Below, in pieces: positions 54,544-64,000 of a stretch of 64,000 nt of DNA. The position numbers were made by a program, and so were the translations under genes. Within the stretch, counting starts at the first letter, position 1. Each line of letters begins with the position of its first letter. Below the pieces are notes generated by a model. The model was not told where the DNA came from. It did not search any database and saw only the letters and a list, made by a program, of their open reading frames with translations. Source of the DNA: Sphingomonadales bacterium 28-55-16 (lineage in GTDB: Bacteria > Pseudomonadota > Alphaproteobacteria > Sphingomonadales > Sphingomonadaceae). The stretch spans positions 1 through 64,000 of the forward strand of contig NCGG01000008.1 of the NCBI GenBank assembly GCA_002278855.1, read 5' to 3'.

Positions 54544-55953
54544 TTATTCTTGCGCTGGTTGAATAGGTGGCCTGCCCATATTCGGCATGGCCTTTGCCTT
54601 TTTCCACCCGCCATGCACATAATAAGCGATAGACAGGAAACAGGACGTCATCGCCGTTGCGATGAACGCAGCCCAAATCGCCTCTGCGCCAAATCGGCCA
54701 TAAAGGCCAAAGCCGACGGTGAAGCGCACAATGATCGCGCTGATGATCAGGATGAGAAGCGGGGCAATGACTGCGCCATTGGCCCGCACCGCAAAGCTTA
54801 CGACAACCGATACACCCATCAAGATGAAGGTCCATCCGATGATGTGGTTGATGTGGATGGCAATGTCGATCGCTGGGCTTTGTGCCGGCAGGAACAGGCC
54901 AAGCAAAGGCCGCGCACATAAGGTCATCAACAAGATGAGTACGCCCGACATCAGCAGGTTAATCGCAATGCCCGACCATACGATGCGGCTGACGCGGTGC
55001 CATTTATTTGCTCCAATATTTTGTGCGACCATTGCGCTGACTGCACCACCGACCGCGACTGCGGGCATCTGCACATAGCTCCAAAGTTGGTTCATCACCC
55101 CATAGGCCGCCGTCGTATCGACGCCCTCTCGGTTGATCAGGCCAATCATCGCCAGCGCCGATCCCGACATAATGATCATCGATAACCCCATGGGCAGGCC
55201 CATGCGCGCTATCGGCTTAAGGTAGCGCGGGTCAGGCCGCAGCCATTTCAATTCCTCGCCGCGCAATCGGATCGTTAGGTCGAGCACATATACTTTGCGC
55301 AACAAAAGCCCGACACTGATCAGGCCCGCAACTATTGTCGCCAAGGCCGAGCCGGCAATGCCCATCGCCGGAATTGGCCCCCAACCCAAAATGAAAATCG
55401 GGTTCAATATGACGTCGAGGACGACATTCAAAACGGTGTTCCGAAAAGGCGTAATGGAATCGCCCACGCCGCGCAGCGACGATGAAATCAGCACCATCAC
55501 GAAGGAGATAGGCATCGTCAGAAAAATGACGCGTAGATAGGCGAGTGCCAGCGGAAAAACCGCATCGGATGTTGCCAAAAGCCGAAGCAATTGTGGCGCG
55601 AAGATCCAGCCAGCGGCAGCAAAGACAACACCAGCCAGAAAAAACACGGTGGACGCGGTGCCCATAATCCGGCGCACCGCTTCAATATCGCGGCGGCCCA
55701 TATTCTGGCCAATCAATATCGTTGTTGCCATTGTGAAGCCGAACAAGGTCGAGAACATCAGAAACATGATGAGCCCAGCATTGGCGGAAGCCGCAAGCGC
55801 CTCTTCACCCAAAAACCGGCCGATCCACACTGAATTGACGGAGTTGTTGAGCGACTGGAGTATGTTGACACCAAGCGATGGTAGCGCAAACACGAACAAT
55901 GTTTTGGCCACCGGCCCCACCGTCAAATCGCGTTGATGGGCAGGCGCACTCAT
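54544..55953 (-). CDS. MATE family efflux transporter
   Basis: A 469-residue protein with 12 predicted membrane helices in two homologous halves, the multidrug and toxic compound extrusion layout. It begins L-T-V-G-P-V-A-K-T-L-F-V-F-A-L-P-S-L and has V-A-Q-N-I-G-A-N-K at the start of the second half and G-Q-N-M-G-R-R-D in the first. Such proteins use H+ or Na+ gradients to export cationic drugs or metabolites; the substrate is not deducible. It is 55 bases after valS and 42 bases before the ScsB-like gene on the same strand. Confidence 0.92.
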   Translation of the reverse strand: MSAPAHQRDLTVGPVAKTLFVFALPSLGVNILQSLNNSVNSVWIGRFLGEEALAASANAGLIMFLMFSTLFGFTMATTILIGQNMGRRDIEAVRRIMGTASTVFFLAGVVFAAAGWIFAPQLLRLLATSDAVFPLALAYLRVIFLTMPISFVMVLISSSLRGVGDSITPFRNTVLNVVLDVILNPIFILGWGPIPAMGIAGSALATIVAGLISVGLLLRKVYVLDLTIRLRGEELKWLRPDPRYLKPIARMGLPMGLSMIIMSGSALAMIGLINREGVDTTAAYGVMNQLWSYVQMPAVAVGGAVSAMVAQNIGANKWHRVSRIVWSGIAINLLMSGVLILLMTLCARPLLGLFLPAQSPAIDIAIHINHIIGWTFILMGVSVVVSFAVRANGAVIAPLLILIISAIIVRFTVGFGLYGRFGAEAIWAAFIATAMTSCFLSIAYYVHGGWKKAKAMPNMGRPPIQPAQE

Positions 55954-56008
55954 GTTGGTTGCGTCATGCCAAAAACGGGCAGGGAGTAAGCTGGGATTTG
56001 TCCTTCAC

Positions 56009-58732
56009 TCATCCCAATCTGGCCAGTGCAACTGTCAATCGCTCGGCTTCGGCGGCCTTCTCAGCATGGTCGGCGCGCGCTTTCTCAACAGCTTCTGGCT
56101 TTGCCTTTTCCACAAACGCCGCATTCGACAAGCGCCCAGCCAGCGCGTCACGTTCCTTCGTGGCGGCTTCGATCGCTTTGGTGATGCGGGCGCGTTCGGC
56201 GTCGAGGTCGATGACATCATCAAGCGCAAAGACCACTGTGTCGCCGCCCACCACGATCTGCGCCACATTGTTTGTGGCAACCGGTGCATACACAAAGCTG
56301 TCAATGCGACCAAGCCGTGACAAGGCCGCTGCCTGCCGCGCGATGACCGAAATCGTCGACGCCTGTGGGTCTGCAATGTTAGCGGTCAGGCGCGTGCCCG
56401 GCGGGATATTCAATTCCGCTTTGAACGAACGGGTTTTGCTGATCGTGTCGATGACCCAATTGATTTCTGCCACGGCATCGGCGTCAATCGTTGCGTTTGG
56501 TGCGGGCCATTGCGCGTGAATGATGTCATACGCACGCGGCTGCGCTGGGTCGGACAGGGCATGCCATAATTCTTCGGTGATGAAGGGCATGAACGGATGC
56601 AGCATGACCAAAATTTGGTCGAGCGCCCAGCCGGCAACTTCCCGCGCCTCGGCGGCGTCTGCATTTACCAGCGCGGGCTGGGGCTCAGCTCCGTCGTCGC
56701 CGGATTGCACCTGTAGGATCGGCTTGAGCAGTTCCAGATACCAATCGCAAAATTGGTCGAACACGAAATGATAGATGACATCGGCCATGCCGTCGAAACG
56801 GAATTCGGCAAAGGCCTTGTTCAATTTCTCAACTGTGCTGACAACTTCGCCAATGATCCAGCGGTTGACGGCAAGCTCGGCCTTCGGCGCGTGCACGCTA
56901 TGCGATCCACCAATGCCGTTGGACTGCGCAAAGCGGGCGGCGTTCCAAAGCTTGGTCGCAAAATTGCGATACCCTGCGACGCGGCTTTCATCCATTTTGA
57001 TGTCACGGCCTTGGCTTTCCATCGCCGCCATGAAGAAACGCAATGCATCCGCGCCATATTGGTCAATCAGGCCAAGCGGGTCGACGGTATTGCCTTTCGA
57101 CTTGGACATCTTGCTGCCATCTGCCGCGCGGACAAGGCCATGAAGATAGAGCGTCTTCCAAGGCACTTCGTCCATGAAGTGGATACCCTGCATCGCCATC
57201 CGCGCATCCCAGAAGAACAGGATGTCAAAGCCAGAAATCAAGACGTCATTAGGATAATGGCGGTCGAGCATCGTGTTTTGATCGGGCCAACCCAAGGTGC
57301 CGAACGGCCAAAGCGCAGACGAAAACCATGTGTCGAGAACGTCGGGGTCGCGCGTCAGTTCAACGCCCGCGCCCGCGAGCGCCTGCGCCGCATCTTCAGT
57401 CTCGGCGACATAGCATATGCCATCGGCATCGAACCACGCAGGTATCTGGTGGCCCCACCATAATTGCCGCGAGACACACCATGGCTGGATATTCTCCATC
57501 CAGTTGAAGTAGGTTTTCTCCCAAGACTTCGGCACAATATCGAAACCGCCATTGGCCTTGCCCTTGCGGGCGGCCTCAATGGCTGGCTTGGCAAGCGTTT
57601 CGGCGTCGACATACCATTGGTCGGTCAACCACGGCTCAATCACTTGGCCCGAGCGGTCGCCGAAAGGTGTTTGGATGACGCGGTCTTCGACCTTTTCCAG
57701 CAAGCCCAAGGCGTCCAGCGCCTCAACCACCATCTTGCGCGCGTTGGTTGGTTCGCCCTCGATGCCAAAGCGGTATTGCCCGAGATATTCTGCCGGAATA
57801 AGGCCATCGGCAGTCTGCACAACGCGGCCTTCGCCATCAAGCATGTTGAACATGTCGCTCGCCTTGAACCCGGCGCGTTTGCCAACCTCAAAGTCGTTGA
57901 AATCATGCCCCGGAGTAATTTTTACGGCGCCCGAACCCAATTCTGGATCGGCATGTTCATCCGTGACAATCGGTATCAAGCGACCTGTAATGGGCAAGCG
58001 GACATTTTTGCCGACGAGATGCGCGTAACGTTCATCCGACGGGTTCACCGCGACGGCCATGTCGGCGAGCATCGTTTCAGGCCGTGTGGTGGCGACGCTG
58101 ATAAAGCCGCTGCCATCTTCTAAAGGATATTTGAAATGCCAGAATTTTCCATTGATCTCGCGGGTTTCAACCTCAAGGTCGGAAATCGCGGTTTTCAGGC
58201 CCGGGTCCCAGTTGACGAGGCGCTTGTCGCGATACAGCAATTTTTGGTTATAAAGATCGACAAACACCTTGATGACGGCCTTTGAAAAGCCCTCATCCAT
58301 GGTGAAGCGTTCATTCTCCCAATCCATGGAGCAGCCAAGCCGGCGCAACTGGCCGGTAATTTCGCCGCCGCTTTCTGTTTTCCATTCCCACACTTTGGCG
58401 ATGAATTCTTCGCGGGTGAAATCGGTGCGCTTCTGCTGGCGGGCGTTGAGTTGCCGTTCGACCACCATCTGTGTTGCAATGCCGGCATGGTCCGTGCCGA
58501 CGACCCATAACGCATCTTTGCCCTGCAAACGCGCGTGGCGAACGAGGATATCCTGCAAGGTGTTGTCGAGTGCATGGCCGATGTGCAAGCTGCCCGTCAC
58601 ATTGGGCGGCGGGTTCACGATTGTGTAAGGCTCGGCATGGGGGCGATCGGGACGAAATGCGCCCGTGGCTTCCCAATGCGCATACCATTTCGCTTCAATC
58701 GCGGCGGGGTCGAAAGTCTTGTCGATAGTCAT
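56009..58732 (-). CDS. valS: valyl-tRNA synthetase
   Basis: A 907-residue class Ia synthetase with an editing domain. The HIGH signature is in [14 protein letters not shown] (50-53) and the KMSKS signature in [19 protein letters not shown] and [16 protein letters not shown] are diagnostic for ValRS. A C-terminal coiled-coil arm (about 840-905) rich in Glu, Lys and Ala is also present, as expected. ATG 58732 is chosen because the protein then starts at the family N-terminus; an in-frame ATG at 58795 would add 21 residues and has AGGA almost touching it. Confidence 0.96.
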   Translation of the reverse strand: MTIDKTFDPAAIEAKWYAHWEATGAFRPDRPHAEPYTIVNPPPNVTGSLHIGHALDNTLQDILVRHARLQGKDALWVVGTDHAGIATQMVVERQLNARQQKRTDFTREEFIAKVWEWKTESGGEITGQLRRLGCSMDWENERFTMDEGFSKAVIKVFVDLYNQKLLYRDKRLVNWDPGLKTAISDLEVETREINGKFWHFKYPLEDGSGFISVATTRPETMLADMAVAVNPSDERYAHLVGKNVRLPITGRLIPIVTDEHADPELGSGAVKITPGHDFNDFEVGKRAGFKASDMFNMLDGEGRVVQTADGLIPAEYLGQYRFGIEGEPTNARKMVVEALDALGLLEKVEDRVIQTPFGDRSGQVIEPWLTDQWYVDAETLAKPAIEAARKGKANGGFDIVPKSWEKTYFNWMENIQPWCVSRQLWWGHQIPAWFDADGICYVAETEDAAQALAGAGVELTRDPDVLDTWFSSALWPFGTLGWPDQNTMLDRHYPNDVLISGFDILFFWDARMAMQGIHFMDEVPWKTLYLHGLVRAADGSKMSKSKGNTVDPLGLIDQYGADALRFFMAAMESQGRDIKMDESRVAGYRNFATKLWNAARFAQSNGIGGSHSVHAPKAELAVNRWIIGEVVSTVEKLNKAFAEFRFDGMADVIYHFVFDQFCDWYLELLKPILQVQSGDDGAEPQPALVNADAAEAREVAGWALDQILVMLHPFMPFITEELWHALSDPAQPRAYDIIHAQWPAPNATIDADAVAEINWVIDTISKTRSFKAELNIPPGTRLTANIADPQASTISVIARQAAALSRLGRIDSFVYAPVATNNVAQIVVGGDTVVFALDDVIDLDAERARITKAIEAATKERDALAGRLSNAAFVEKAKPEAVEKARADHAEKAAEAERLTVALARLG

Positions 58733-58806
58733 GGGAAGTGGCTTTGCCAGCGCATGCGCGATTGGGCAAGGTGTTCGCGGGAAATTCGTTGGCATATCCT
58801 ACAACA

Positions 58807-60189
58807 TTAGGCCGCGCGACGCCTAAAGACAAAGAAGGCTGCCGCGAATCCACCAGCCACGGCTAGGCTTAACCACAATTCCTTTGACGCCGATGGGTCC
58901 AGACCCTTTGCGACCAAAATCACCAGCATCGCCGCAATCGCGACATAGGTCCCATAAGGATGGAACCACATTTTGATCTGCAACCGTGCGGGATCTTCGG
59001 CTTCATATTTGCGGCGCAGTTTAAGCTGGGCAGCAGATGTCATGAGGTAGAGCAGAAGCATCGTGACGCCGCAGCTGTTGATCAGGAAGCTAAACACCAC
59101 ATCGCGCGACACGGCATCGGCGGCAAGCGCGGCATAGCTGAAAAGGCTGGCGATCAGGATCGCGCGGGCGGGTACCTTGCGGGCGTTGACCTGAACCAAC
59201 CACTGCGGCGCGTCTTTATGCTTGGCTAGGCCGAATAAGGCGCGCGAGGTGACGTATAAACCCGAATTGAGGCAGGACAGCACGGCGACGAGAACGACCC
59301 CCTCCATGATCAATTTGCCCGCCGGCAAGCCCATATAGGCAAGCGTGGTGGCAAAGGGCGACACCTTGGGCACGATCTCGGTCCACGGCACGACCGATAC
59401 GATCAGGAAGATAGAGAGCACATAAAAAATGAGTATTCGCATTGTGACCGAGACCGTCATGCGGCTGATGACCTTTGACGGCTCTTCCGATTCGGCAGCA
59501 GCTATGGTCGCAATTTCTGCGCCAACCAGACTGAATATAGTGGAGGTTGCCGCCGCGAGCACCACCCCCCAGCCATTGGGCACAAAGCCATCATGCGCCG
59601 TCAAATTGCTAAAGCTTGGACCACTGCCGGACGTAATGCCAAAGGCCCAAGCTGCGCACAGCAAAATGAAAACGATGATTGCCGCGACCTTGATCGACGA
59701 GAACCAGAATTCAAACTCACCATAGGCACGGGCGGACAGCAGGTTTACCGCCGTCAACATCGCCATCAAAGCAATGCCGATTCCAAGCTCTGGAACGGCA
59801 GGGAACCAGTTATGCAGAATTTGCGCGCCAGCAATTGCTTCAATGGCGACCACGACCACCCAGAAATACCAATAGAGCCAGCCCGATAGGAAGCCAGCAA
59901 GATGACCAAGGCCCGCGCGGGCGAAGTCCGGAAAAGTTTGCACGCCCTCAACGGCCAAGGCCATTTCGGACAACATCCGCATAACCAAAAGGATGATGAA
60001 GCCAGCAATGGCAAAAGAGAAAACAGCGGCTGGTCCAGCCTGGCTTATGGTTGTCGACGACCCAACGAACAGCCCAGCACCGATGATGCCGCCAATTGCG
60101 ATCATAGAGACGTGGCGCGACTTCAAACTGCGTGACAGTTCCGCCCCGCCGCCGATTTCTGTTGCGACATTATGCGCAATGTCCGTCAT
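58807..60189 (-). CDS. APC-superfamily amino-acid permease
   Basis: A 460-residue transporter with 12 predicted membrane helices. The first helix contains S-R-H-V-S-M-I-A-I-G-G-I-I-G-A-G-L-F-V-G, the substrate-binding glycine motif of the amino acid transporter family (proline, GABA or aromatic amino acids are typical cargo). It also shows E-F-W-F-S-S-I-K-V-A-A-I near helix 5. ATG 60189 is preceded by GGAGAGAAG and replaces a longer in-frame reading. The 63-base gap upstream to the S9 peptidase gene leaves open whether imported amino acids and peptide breakdown are linked. Confidence 0.9.
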   Translation of the reverse strand: MTDIAHNVATEIGGGAELSRSLKSRHVSMIAIGGIIGAGLFVGSSTTISQAGPAAVFSFAIAGFIILLVMRMLSEMALAVEGVQTFPDFARAGLGHLAGFLSGWLYWYFWVVVVAIEAIAGAQILHNWFPAVPELGIGIALMAMLTAVNLLSARAYGEFEFWFSSIKVAAIIVFILLCAAWAFGITSGSGPSFSNLTAHDGFVPNGWGVVLAAATSTIFSLVGAEIATIAAAESEEPSKVISRMTVSVTMRILIFYVLSIFLIVSVVPWTEIVPKVSPFATTLAYMGLPAGKLIMEGVVLVAVLSCLNSGLYVTSRALFGLAKHKDAPQWLVQVNARKVPARAILIASLFSYAALAADAVSRDVVFSFLINSCGVTMLLLYLMTSAAQLKLRRKYEAEDPARLQIKMWFHPYGTYVAIAAMLVILVAKGLDPSASKELWLSLAVAGGFAAAFFVFRRRAA

Positions 60190-60252
60190 ATCTTCTCTCC
60201 AAACACGAACGCACCCCAGCTTGCACCGGGATGACGCCAATGTGTCCCTAGC

Positions 60253-62316
60253 TTATTTGGCTTTCAAATGTTTCCCAACCCAATCGAATACGGCCCGGTG
60301 CCATTGAATCGAGTTTTTGGGTTTAAGCACCCAGTGATTTTCGTCGGGGAAAACGAGCAATTTGGATTCAACACCCTGCTGCTGCAACGCCGTGAAGGCC
60401 GCAAGCGACTGCGAATAGGGAATGCGATAATCCTTTTCGCCATGGATCACCAAAGATGGCGTCTTCCATTTGGCAACATGGTTGACCGGGTTCCATTTCT
60501 CCGGGTCACTGCGCGTGGTCCATGGACCTTTATTGTCCCATTGGTCGAACCATAATTCTTCGGTTTCATAAGCCATGGCGCGCAAGTCAAAGATACCAGC
60601 ATGGGTGACAAGGCATTTGAAACGGTCGGGCCAATTCCCCGCAATCCAGTTCATCATATAGCCGCCATATGATCCACCGAGCGCGCAGGCGTTGGCGGTA
60701 TCGAGCTGCGTATCGATCTTGCTGACCGCCTCCATGCCCTTTTGTAAATCTTCGAGCGGCCAGCCGCCCCAATTTTTGTTGATGCTGTCAGTGAATTTCT
60801 GGCCATATCCCGTTGACCCATGAAAATCGACGCTTACGACGGCATAGCCCTGCGATGCCATGACGGCTGGGTTCCAGCGATAAGACCAACTATTGTTGAA
60901 TGTCCCCTGCGGCCCGCCATGCACAACCAGAAGCACAGGCAATTTGCCCGTCGCACCCTGCGGCTTCACGATCTGGCCATAGACTTGGTCGCCATTGGCT
61001 CCGGTGAAATCGAATTTTTGGTAATCCACGGGATCGAGCGTGCGCAGCATATCCACATTGACGTTGGTCAACCGTTTCGTTCTGCCTTTGGCATCCATAT
61101 GGACAAGGTCGGACGGCGCGTTGATGCTGTTGATCGCGTATACGACACCGCCATTTTTGAGTGGCACGGCTTCTGCAATGCTGCCGCGTTCCGTCAAGCG
61201 CGTAATTTTAGCTTTTAAGTCAACGCGGTACAGCGGGGTTTCCAAAATATCTTGTGCAGTCACCAGAAGGCTCTTGCTGTCCGCCGCCCATACAAGCGAG
61301 GCAACCGAACGGTCCCATTTGTCCGTAAGCGCTATAACCTTGCCGCTTTTCAAATCCATCAGCTTGACGACAAGCCTGTCCGCTTCGTAGGTCGCGCGCG
61401 CCATCGATGTCCACGCCAGCCATTTGCCGTCGGGCGACGCCGCCGGCGTTGTATCCATGCCCGCATTGTCCGTCGTCAGGTTGACGGGCGTGGGGCTTTG
61501 CAAGGCGGATCGGTAAATATCGAGATTGGTCGATTTGGCTTCATCGGCGTCGGCACGGCGCAATGCGAAAAGCACGGCACTGCTGTCTGCGCTCCAGCCA
61601 ATTTCGTCGCCGCCACCAAAGGGCTTTGATGGCGCATCGCCGACCAAATTGCCGTCCATGGCCGTAGCGAGCGCGCCCAGCTTTCCATCCGCACCCAGCA
61701 CCATTGTGAACACACGGCTATAATTGCCCGGTGTTTCCCATTGGTCCCAATGGCGGACCAACAATTGGTCATATGCACGGCCAGTGCCAGGCCCCGTCTT
61801 CGATGTATCGCCATCCTGGGCGCAACCAAATTCTATGCAGTCGCGGGCGATGTCGCCCCAGACGGCAAATTTTTGACCGTCAGGTGCAATTTTAAAGCCG
61901 CTGACATCGGTTTTGAAATGACTGGCCTGTGTGGTTTTGGCCGAGGCAATGTCATAGCGCCAGATCTGGTCCGAGCCGCTTTCGTTGCTGATGTAAAATA
62001 TGCTTTTGCCGTCTGGCGCGAAGGCGGGGTCATGCTCATTCTTGTCAGGTCTCGAAGCAAACAATACGGGCTGCGCGCCAGTGCTGCCGAGTCTGAGCAT
62101 ATAGAGGTCAGTCTTGCCCTTATTCGCGTCCAAGTCGGTTTCGCGCAATTGATAAGCGATCATCGTTCCATCTGGAGATGCTGCCACCGCCGATAGCCGC
62201 TTCATCATCACGAGGTCGGTTTCGGTCATAGGGCGCGCTAAGGCGTGATTAGGAAGAACGCCAAGCGAGATGGCAGAAGTGCCCAGCAGGGCGGCAATCA
62301 GGAAGGTCTTTTTCAT
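60253..62316 (-). CDS. secreted S9-family prolyl oligopeptidase/dipeptidyl-peptidase-like protein
   Basis: A 687-residue protein with a signal peptide (about 1-28, ending H-A-L-A-R). A WD40/propeller-like region carries repeated S-P-D-G-K/A-P-D-G-K blades, and a C-terminal alpha/beta hydrolase follows. The nucleophile is in G-G-S-Y-G-G-Y-M-M-N and the acid and base likely in G-E-K-D-Y-R-I-P and D-E-N-H-W. Such enzymes cleave peptides after proline or act as acylaminoacyl peptidases in the periplasm. ATG 62316 starts the signal peptide; the ribosome site is weak. The C-I-E-F-G-C pair near residue 155 could be a disulfide typical of exported forms. Confidence 0.9.
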   Translation of the reverse strand: MKKTFLIAALLGTSAISLGVLPNHALARPMTETDLVMMKRLSAVAASPDGTMIAYQLRETDLDANKGKTDLYMLRLGSTGAQPVLFASRPDKNEHDPAFAPDGKSIFYISNESGSDQIWRYDIASAKTTQASHFKTDVSGFKIAPDGQKFAVWGDIARDCIEFGCAQDGDTSKTGPGTGRAYDQLLVRHWDQWETPGNYSRVFTMVLGADGKLGALATAMDGNLVGDAPSKPFGGGDEIGWSADSSAVLFALRRADADEAKSTNLDIYRSALQSPTPVNLTTDNAGMDTTPAASPDGKWLAWTSMARATYEADRLVVKLMDLKSGKVIALTDKWDRSVASLVWAADSKSLLVTAQDILETPLYRVDLKAKITRLTERGSIAEAVPLKNGGVVYAINSINAPSDLVHMDAKGRTKRLTNVNVDMLRTLDPVDYQKFDFTGANGDQVYGQIVKPQGATGKLPVLLVVHGGPQGTFNNSWSYRWNPAVMASQGYAVVSVDFHGSTGYGQKFTDSINKNWGGWPLEDLQKGMEAVSKIDTQLDTANACALGGSYGGYMMNWIAGNWPDRFKCLVTHAGIFDLRAMAYETEELWFDQWDNKGPWTTRSDPEKWNPVNHVAKWKTPSLVIHGEKDYRIPYSQSLAAFTALQQQGVESKLLVFPDENHWVLKPKNSIQWHRAVFDWVGKHLKAK

Positions 62317-62400
62317 ATGCCACACGCTAGTCAGCGAAAAGGCAGCAAGCAAGACAATTGCGATTGAAAAGCAACTGGAAGGGCCGCCAATGGCGCAGCA

Positions 62401-63705
62401 TCAACGTATGATTTTGCCGTCCTTCATCACCAATGCGATACGCTCCAACGCGGTGATGTTGGTCAGCGGATTTTCTGTCACGGCGACAAGGTCGGCGAAA
62501 CGTCCCACGGCAATTGTGCCCACCGCTTTCTCTTCACCCAACAACTCGGCAGCACGGATCGTCGCGCTTTGGATAGCTTGCATCGGGGTCATGCCATAGC
62601 GCACCATATAGGCAAATTGCTTCGCGTTTTGCCCATGGGGGTACACGCCGCTGTCGGTGCCATAAGCAAGCTTCACGCCCATCTTCACAGCCTTCGTAAA
62701 TCCGACACGCTGGATATCGGTCGTCTCGCGGTTCTTGCGCAGATATTCTTCAGGCCAGCCCTCTTTGGTGCCGATGTCGTCAATATAGTCGCCATTATAG
62801 ATATCCATGACAAGCCATGTGCCGCTGGCCTTCGCCATTGCAAGCGCTCGATCATCGATCAGGCTGGCATGCTCAATCGAGCGGACGCCCGCACGGATAG
62901 CATTTTGTATACCGACTGCGCCATGGGCATGGGCGGTTACGAAAACGCCTTTAGCCCGCCCGGTTTCCACAACAGCGCGCAGCTGGTCTTCGGTCAATTC
63001 GGGTTCGCCAGGTTCAGTGCCAATGGCAAGCACGGCGCCGGTAGCGATCGTTTTGATAAAGTCAGCGCCCTGCGCAATCAAAAAGGCGGTCTTCGCGGCG
63101 GCTTCTTCCGGCGTGCTGGCCACCCCAAGGCGCATGTCAGACGGAAGCTGATCATTGGGCATGACGCCGTTCAACTCACCGCCGCCTTTGGGGATGGTGA
63201 TATATGCGCCCGCGACAAACATGCGTGGGCCCGGGACATGCCCGGCATTTATCGCGTCTCGCAACGCAATGTCTGTAAGGCCGCGATAGGTTCCGACGTC
63301 GCGCACAGTGGTGAAGCCTGCCTCTAGGGTCAGCCGCGCATTATGTGCGCCGATCAAGGCGGTGGCCGCGGGCGACGTCTTCAACGGCAACGCAAGGTCT
63401 GCGCTTTGTCCCGCATCGGCCAAATGGGTATGCAGGTCAATCAATCCGGGAAGGACCGTAAAGCCGGACCAATCGACGCGTTCGGCGCCCTTTGGTGTTG
63501 GACCACAGGATGCAACGGCAGTGATCTTGTCATCGGTGATGCTGATGCATTGACCCGTCAGAACGCTACCAGCTTGAACATCCACGAGGCGGCCAGCCTC
63601 TAGGTAAATGTCTTTGGCCAGCAGCGCGCTTGGGGCGAGGGACAGAGCCGCCGCCAATGCACACAAAATGGGCCGGGTAACACGTCGAGAGCCGGCGTGC
63701 TCCAT
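62401..63705 (-). CDS. exported amidohydrolase family protein
   Basis: A 434-residue metal-dependent hydrolase with a signal peptide (ending A-L-L-A-K). Metal ligands are in D-L-H-T-H-L (about 92-97), D-F-I-K-T-I (bridging carboxylated lysine), H-A-H-G, I-E-H-A-S and Y-G-T-D-S-G. It belongs to the same subgroup as prolidase-like and Xaa-Pro dipeptidase amidohydrolases often found beside secreted S9 peptidases, but substrate is inferred only. ATG 63705 shares bases with the stop of the PopZ-like gene (TGATG); GTG 63708 is the alternative. It precedes the S9 peptidase gene by 84 bases. Confidence 0.88.
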   Translation of the reverse strand: MEHAGSRRVTRPILCALAAALSLAPSALLAKDIYLEAGRLVDVQAGSVLTGQCISITDDKITAVASCGPTPKGAERVDWSGFTVLPGLIDLHTHLADAGQSADLALPLKTSPAATALIGAHNARLTLEAGFTTVRDVGTYRGLTDIALRDAINAGHVPGPRMFVAGAYITIPKGGGELNGVMPNDQLPSDMRLGVASTPEEAAAKTAFLIAQGADFIKTIATGAVLAIGTEPGEPELTEDQLRAVVETGRAKGVFVTAHAHGAVGIQNAIRAGVRSIEHASLIDDRALAMAKASGTWLVMDIYNGDYIDDIGTKEGWPEEYLRKNRETTDIQRVGFTKAVKMGVKLAYGTDSGVYPHGQNAKQFAYMVRYGMTPMQAIQSATIRAAELLGEEKAVGTIAVGRFADLVAVTENPLTNITALERIALVMKDGKIIR

Positions 63706-64000
63706 CACCCTTTTTTAGTGATGCGCATGATTTCGCGTTCAACCATCGCTTCGACAATTGGCGGCAAATGGGCGTCGAGCCAGTCCTTCAGCATCGGGCG
63801 AAGCAAATCGCGCGTCAGGCCCTCAAGCGAAGTTTCTCCCGACCGCACGATTTGTGGGGCAGCGCCGGGCTCGGACAATGTTTGCAAAGCGGAAAAGCTG
63901 TGCCGCAGGCTTTGGGCTTTATCATCATCCAGCAGAACATCGCCGCGCATTGCGTTTTGGTCTGCTGCCGTCAGTTCAAGGATCTCGTTTTCATCCTCGT
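63705..64000 (-). CDS. DUF2497/PopZ-family polar organising protein, 3' part
   Basis: About 98 codons of the C-terminal part are in the window; the reading frame stays open to the right edge, so the start is beyond it. The segment D-E-N-E-I-L-E-L-T is followed by a helical region. The DUF2497 core then shows T-S-L-E-G-L-T-R-D-L-L-R-P-M-L-K-D-W-L-D-A-H-L-P and V-E-R-E-I-M-R-I. PopZ forms a cytoplasmic matrix at cell poles that anchors the chromosome origin region and cell-cycle regulators. In many alphaproteobacteria this gene lies next to valS; here three genes separate them. Confidence 0.88.
   Translation of the reverse strand, partial: EDENEILELTAADQNAMRGDVLLDDDKAQSLRHSFSALQTLSEPGAAPQIVRSGETSLEGLTRDLLRPMLKDWLDAHLPPIVEAMVEREIMRITKKG

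Noticed and set aside
1..64000. Search by eye for CRISPR arrays, transposases, integrases, phage genes, toxin-antitoxin pairs and secondary-metabolite clusters
   Set aside because: None were found; all sizeable reading frames belong to housekeeping or common metabolic families, and there are no tandem spacer-like repeats.

Overview
The window looks like an ordinary, densely packed stretch of chromosome from an alphaproteobacterium of the order Sphingomonadales (my best guess is a Sphingopyxis- or Sphingorhabdus-like genus). This is inferred from protein character: DUF1134, DUF1674/SdhAF4, DUF2497/PopZ and DUF983 families, an aa3 cytochrome oxidase operon in the order ctaC-ctaD-ctaB-(small ORF)-ctaG-ctaE-DUF983-surf1, an Atm1-type ABC exporter and several sphingomonad-style secreted S9 peptidases. 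I see no phage, insertion sequence, integrase, CRISPR array or toxin-antitoxin pair. Coding density is very high, with many ATGA/GTGA stop-start overlaps and several convergent gene pairs whose stop codons overlap.

Layout. 1-2.7 kb: the first nine codons of rpmI, then a minus-strand prs-hisN-araC-type unit. 2.8-7.3 kb: NAD synthetase, a small membrane protein, ribD and ribE, with a convergent DUF1134 gene. 7.5 kb: tRNA-Ser(GCT). 7.7-15.8 kb: a membrane-anchored repeat protein, VOC and YghU-type enzymes, a crotonase, aminopeptidase P, oligopeptidase B and a thioesterase. 15.8-22 kb: SdhAF4, an RsmB-type rRNA methyltransferase, a GNAT enzyme, then rpe-heparinase-purH, closed by a long hairpin. 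22-23.6 kb: a RhlE-like RNA helicase. 23.6-23.8 kb: a candidate structured RNA resembling 6S RNA.

23.9-29.6 kb is the most interesting block: a UDP-galactopyranose-mutase-like flavoenzyme, a GtrA flippase-like protein and two tandem paralogous GT-C membrane proteins with STT3/AglB-like sequence features. It is a good candidate for an uncharacterised lipid-linked glycan or protein-glycosylation module. 29.6-36.4 kb (minus strand): pteridine reductase-like SDR, folB, an rRNA methyltransferase-like gene, thrC, a GMC oxidoreductase, a sterol desaturase-like enzyme, a small membrane protein and a TIGR01244 protein. 36.5-44.3 kb (minus): recQ, atm1, then the overlapping operon pyrE-pdxJ-acpS-lepB-(AI-2E permease)-(small membrane protein).

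44.4-51.7 kb (plus): the aa3-type cytochrome c oxidase operon with its assembly factors, preceded by a promoter overlapping a dyad and containing a terminator-like hairpin inside the start of DUF983. 51.7-64 kb (minus): infC with an apparent AUC start codon, an ScsB/DsbD-type disulfide reductase, a MATE exporter, valS, an amino-acid permease, a secreted S9 peptidase, a secreted amidohydrolase and the 3' part of a PopZ-family gene that runs off the window.
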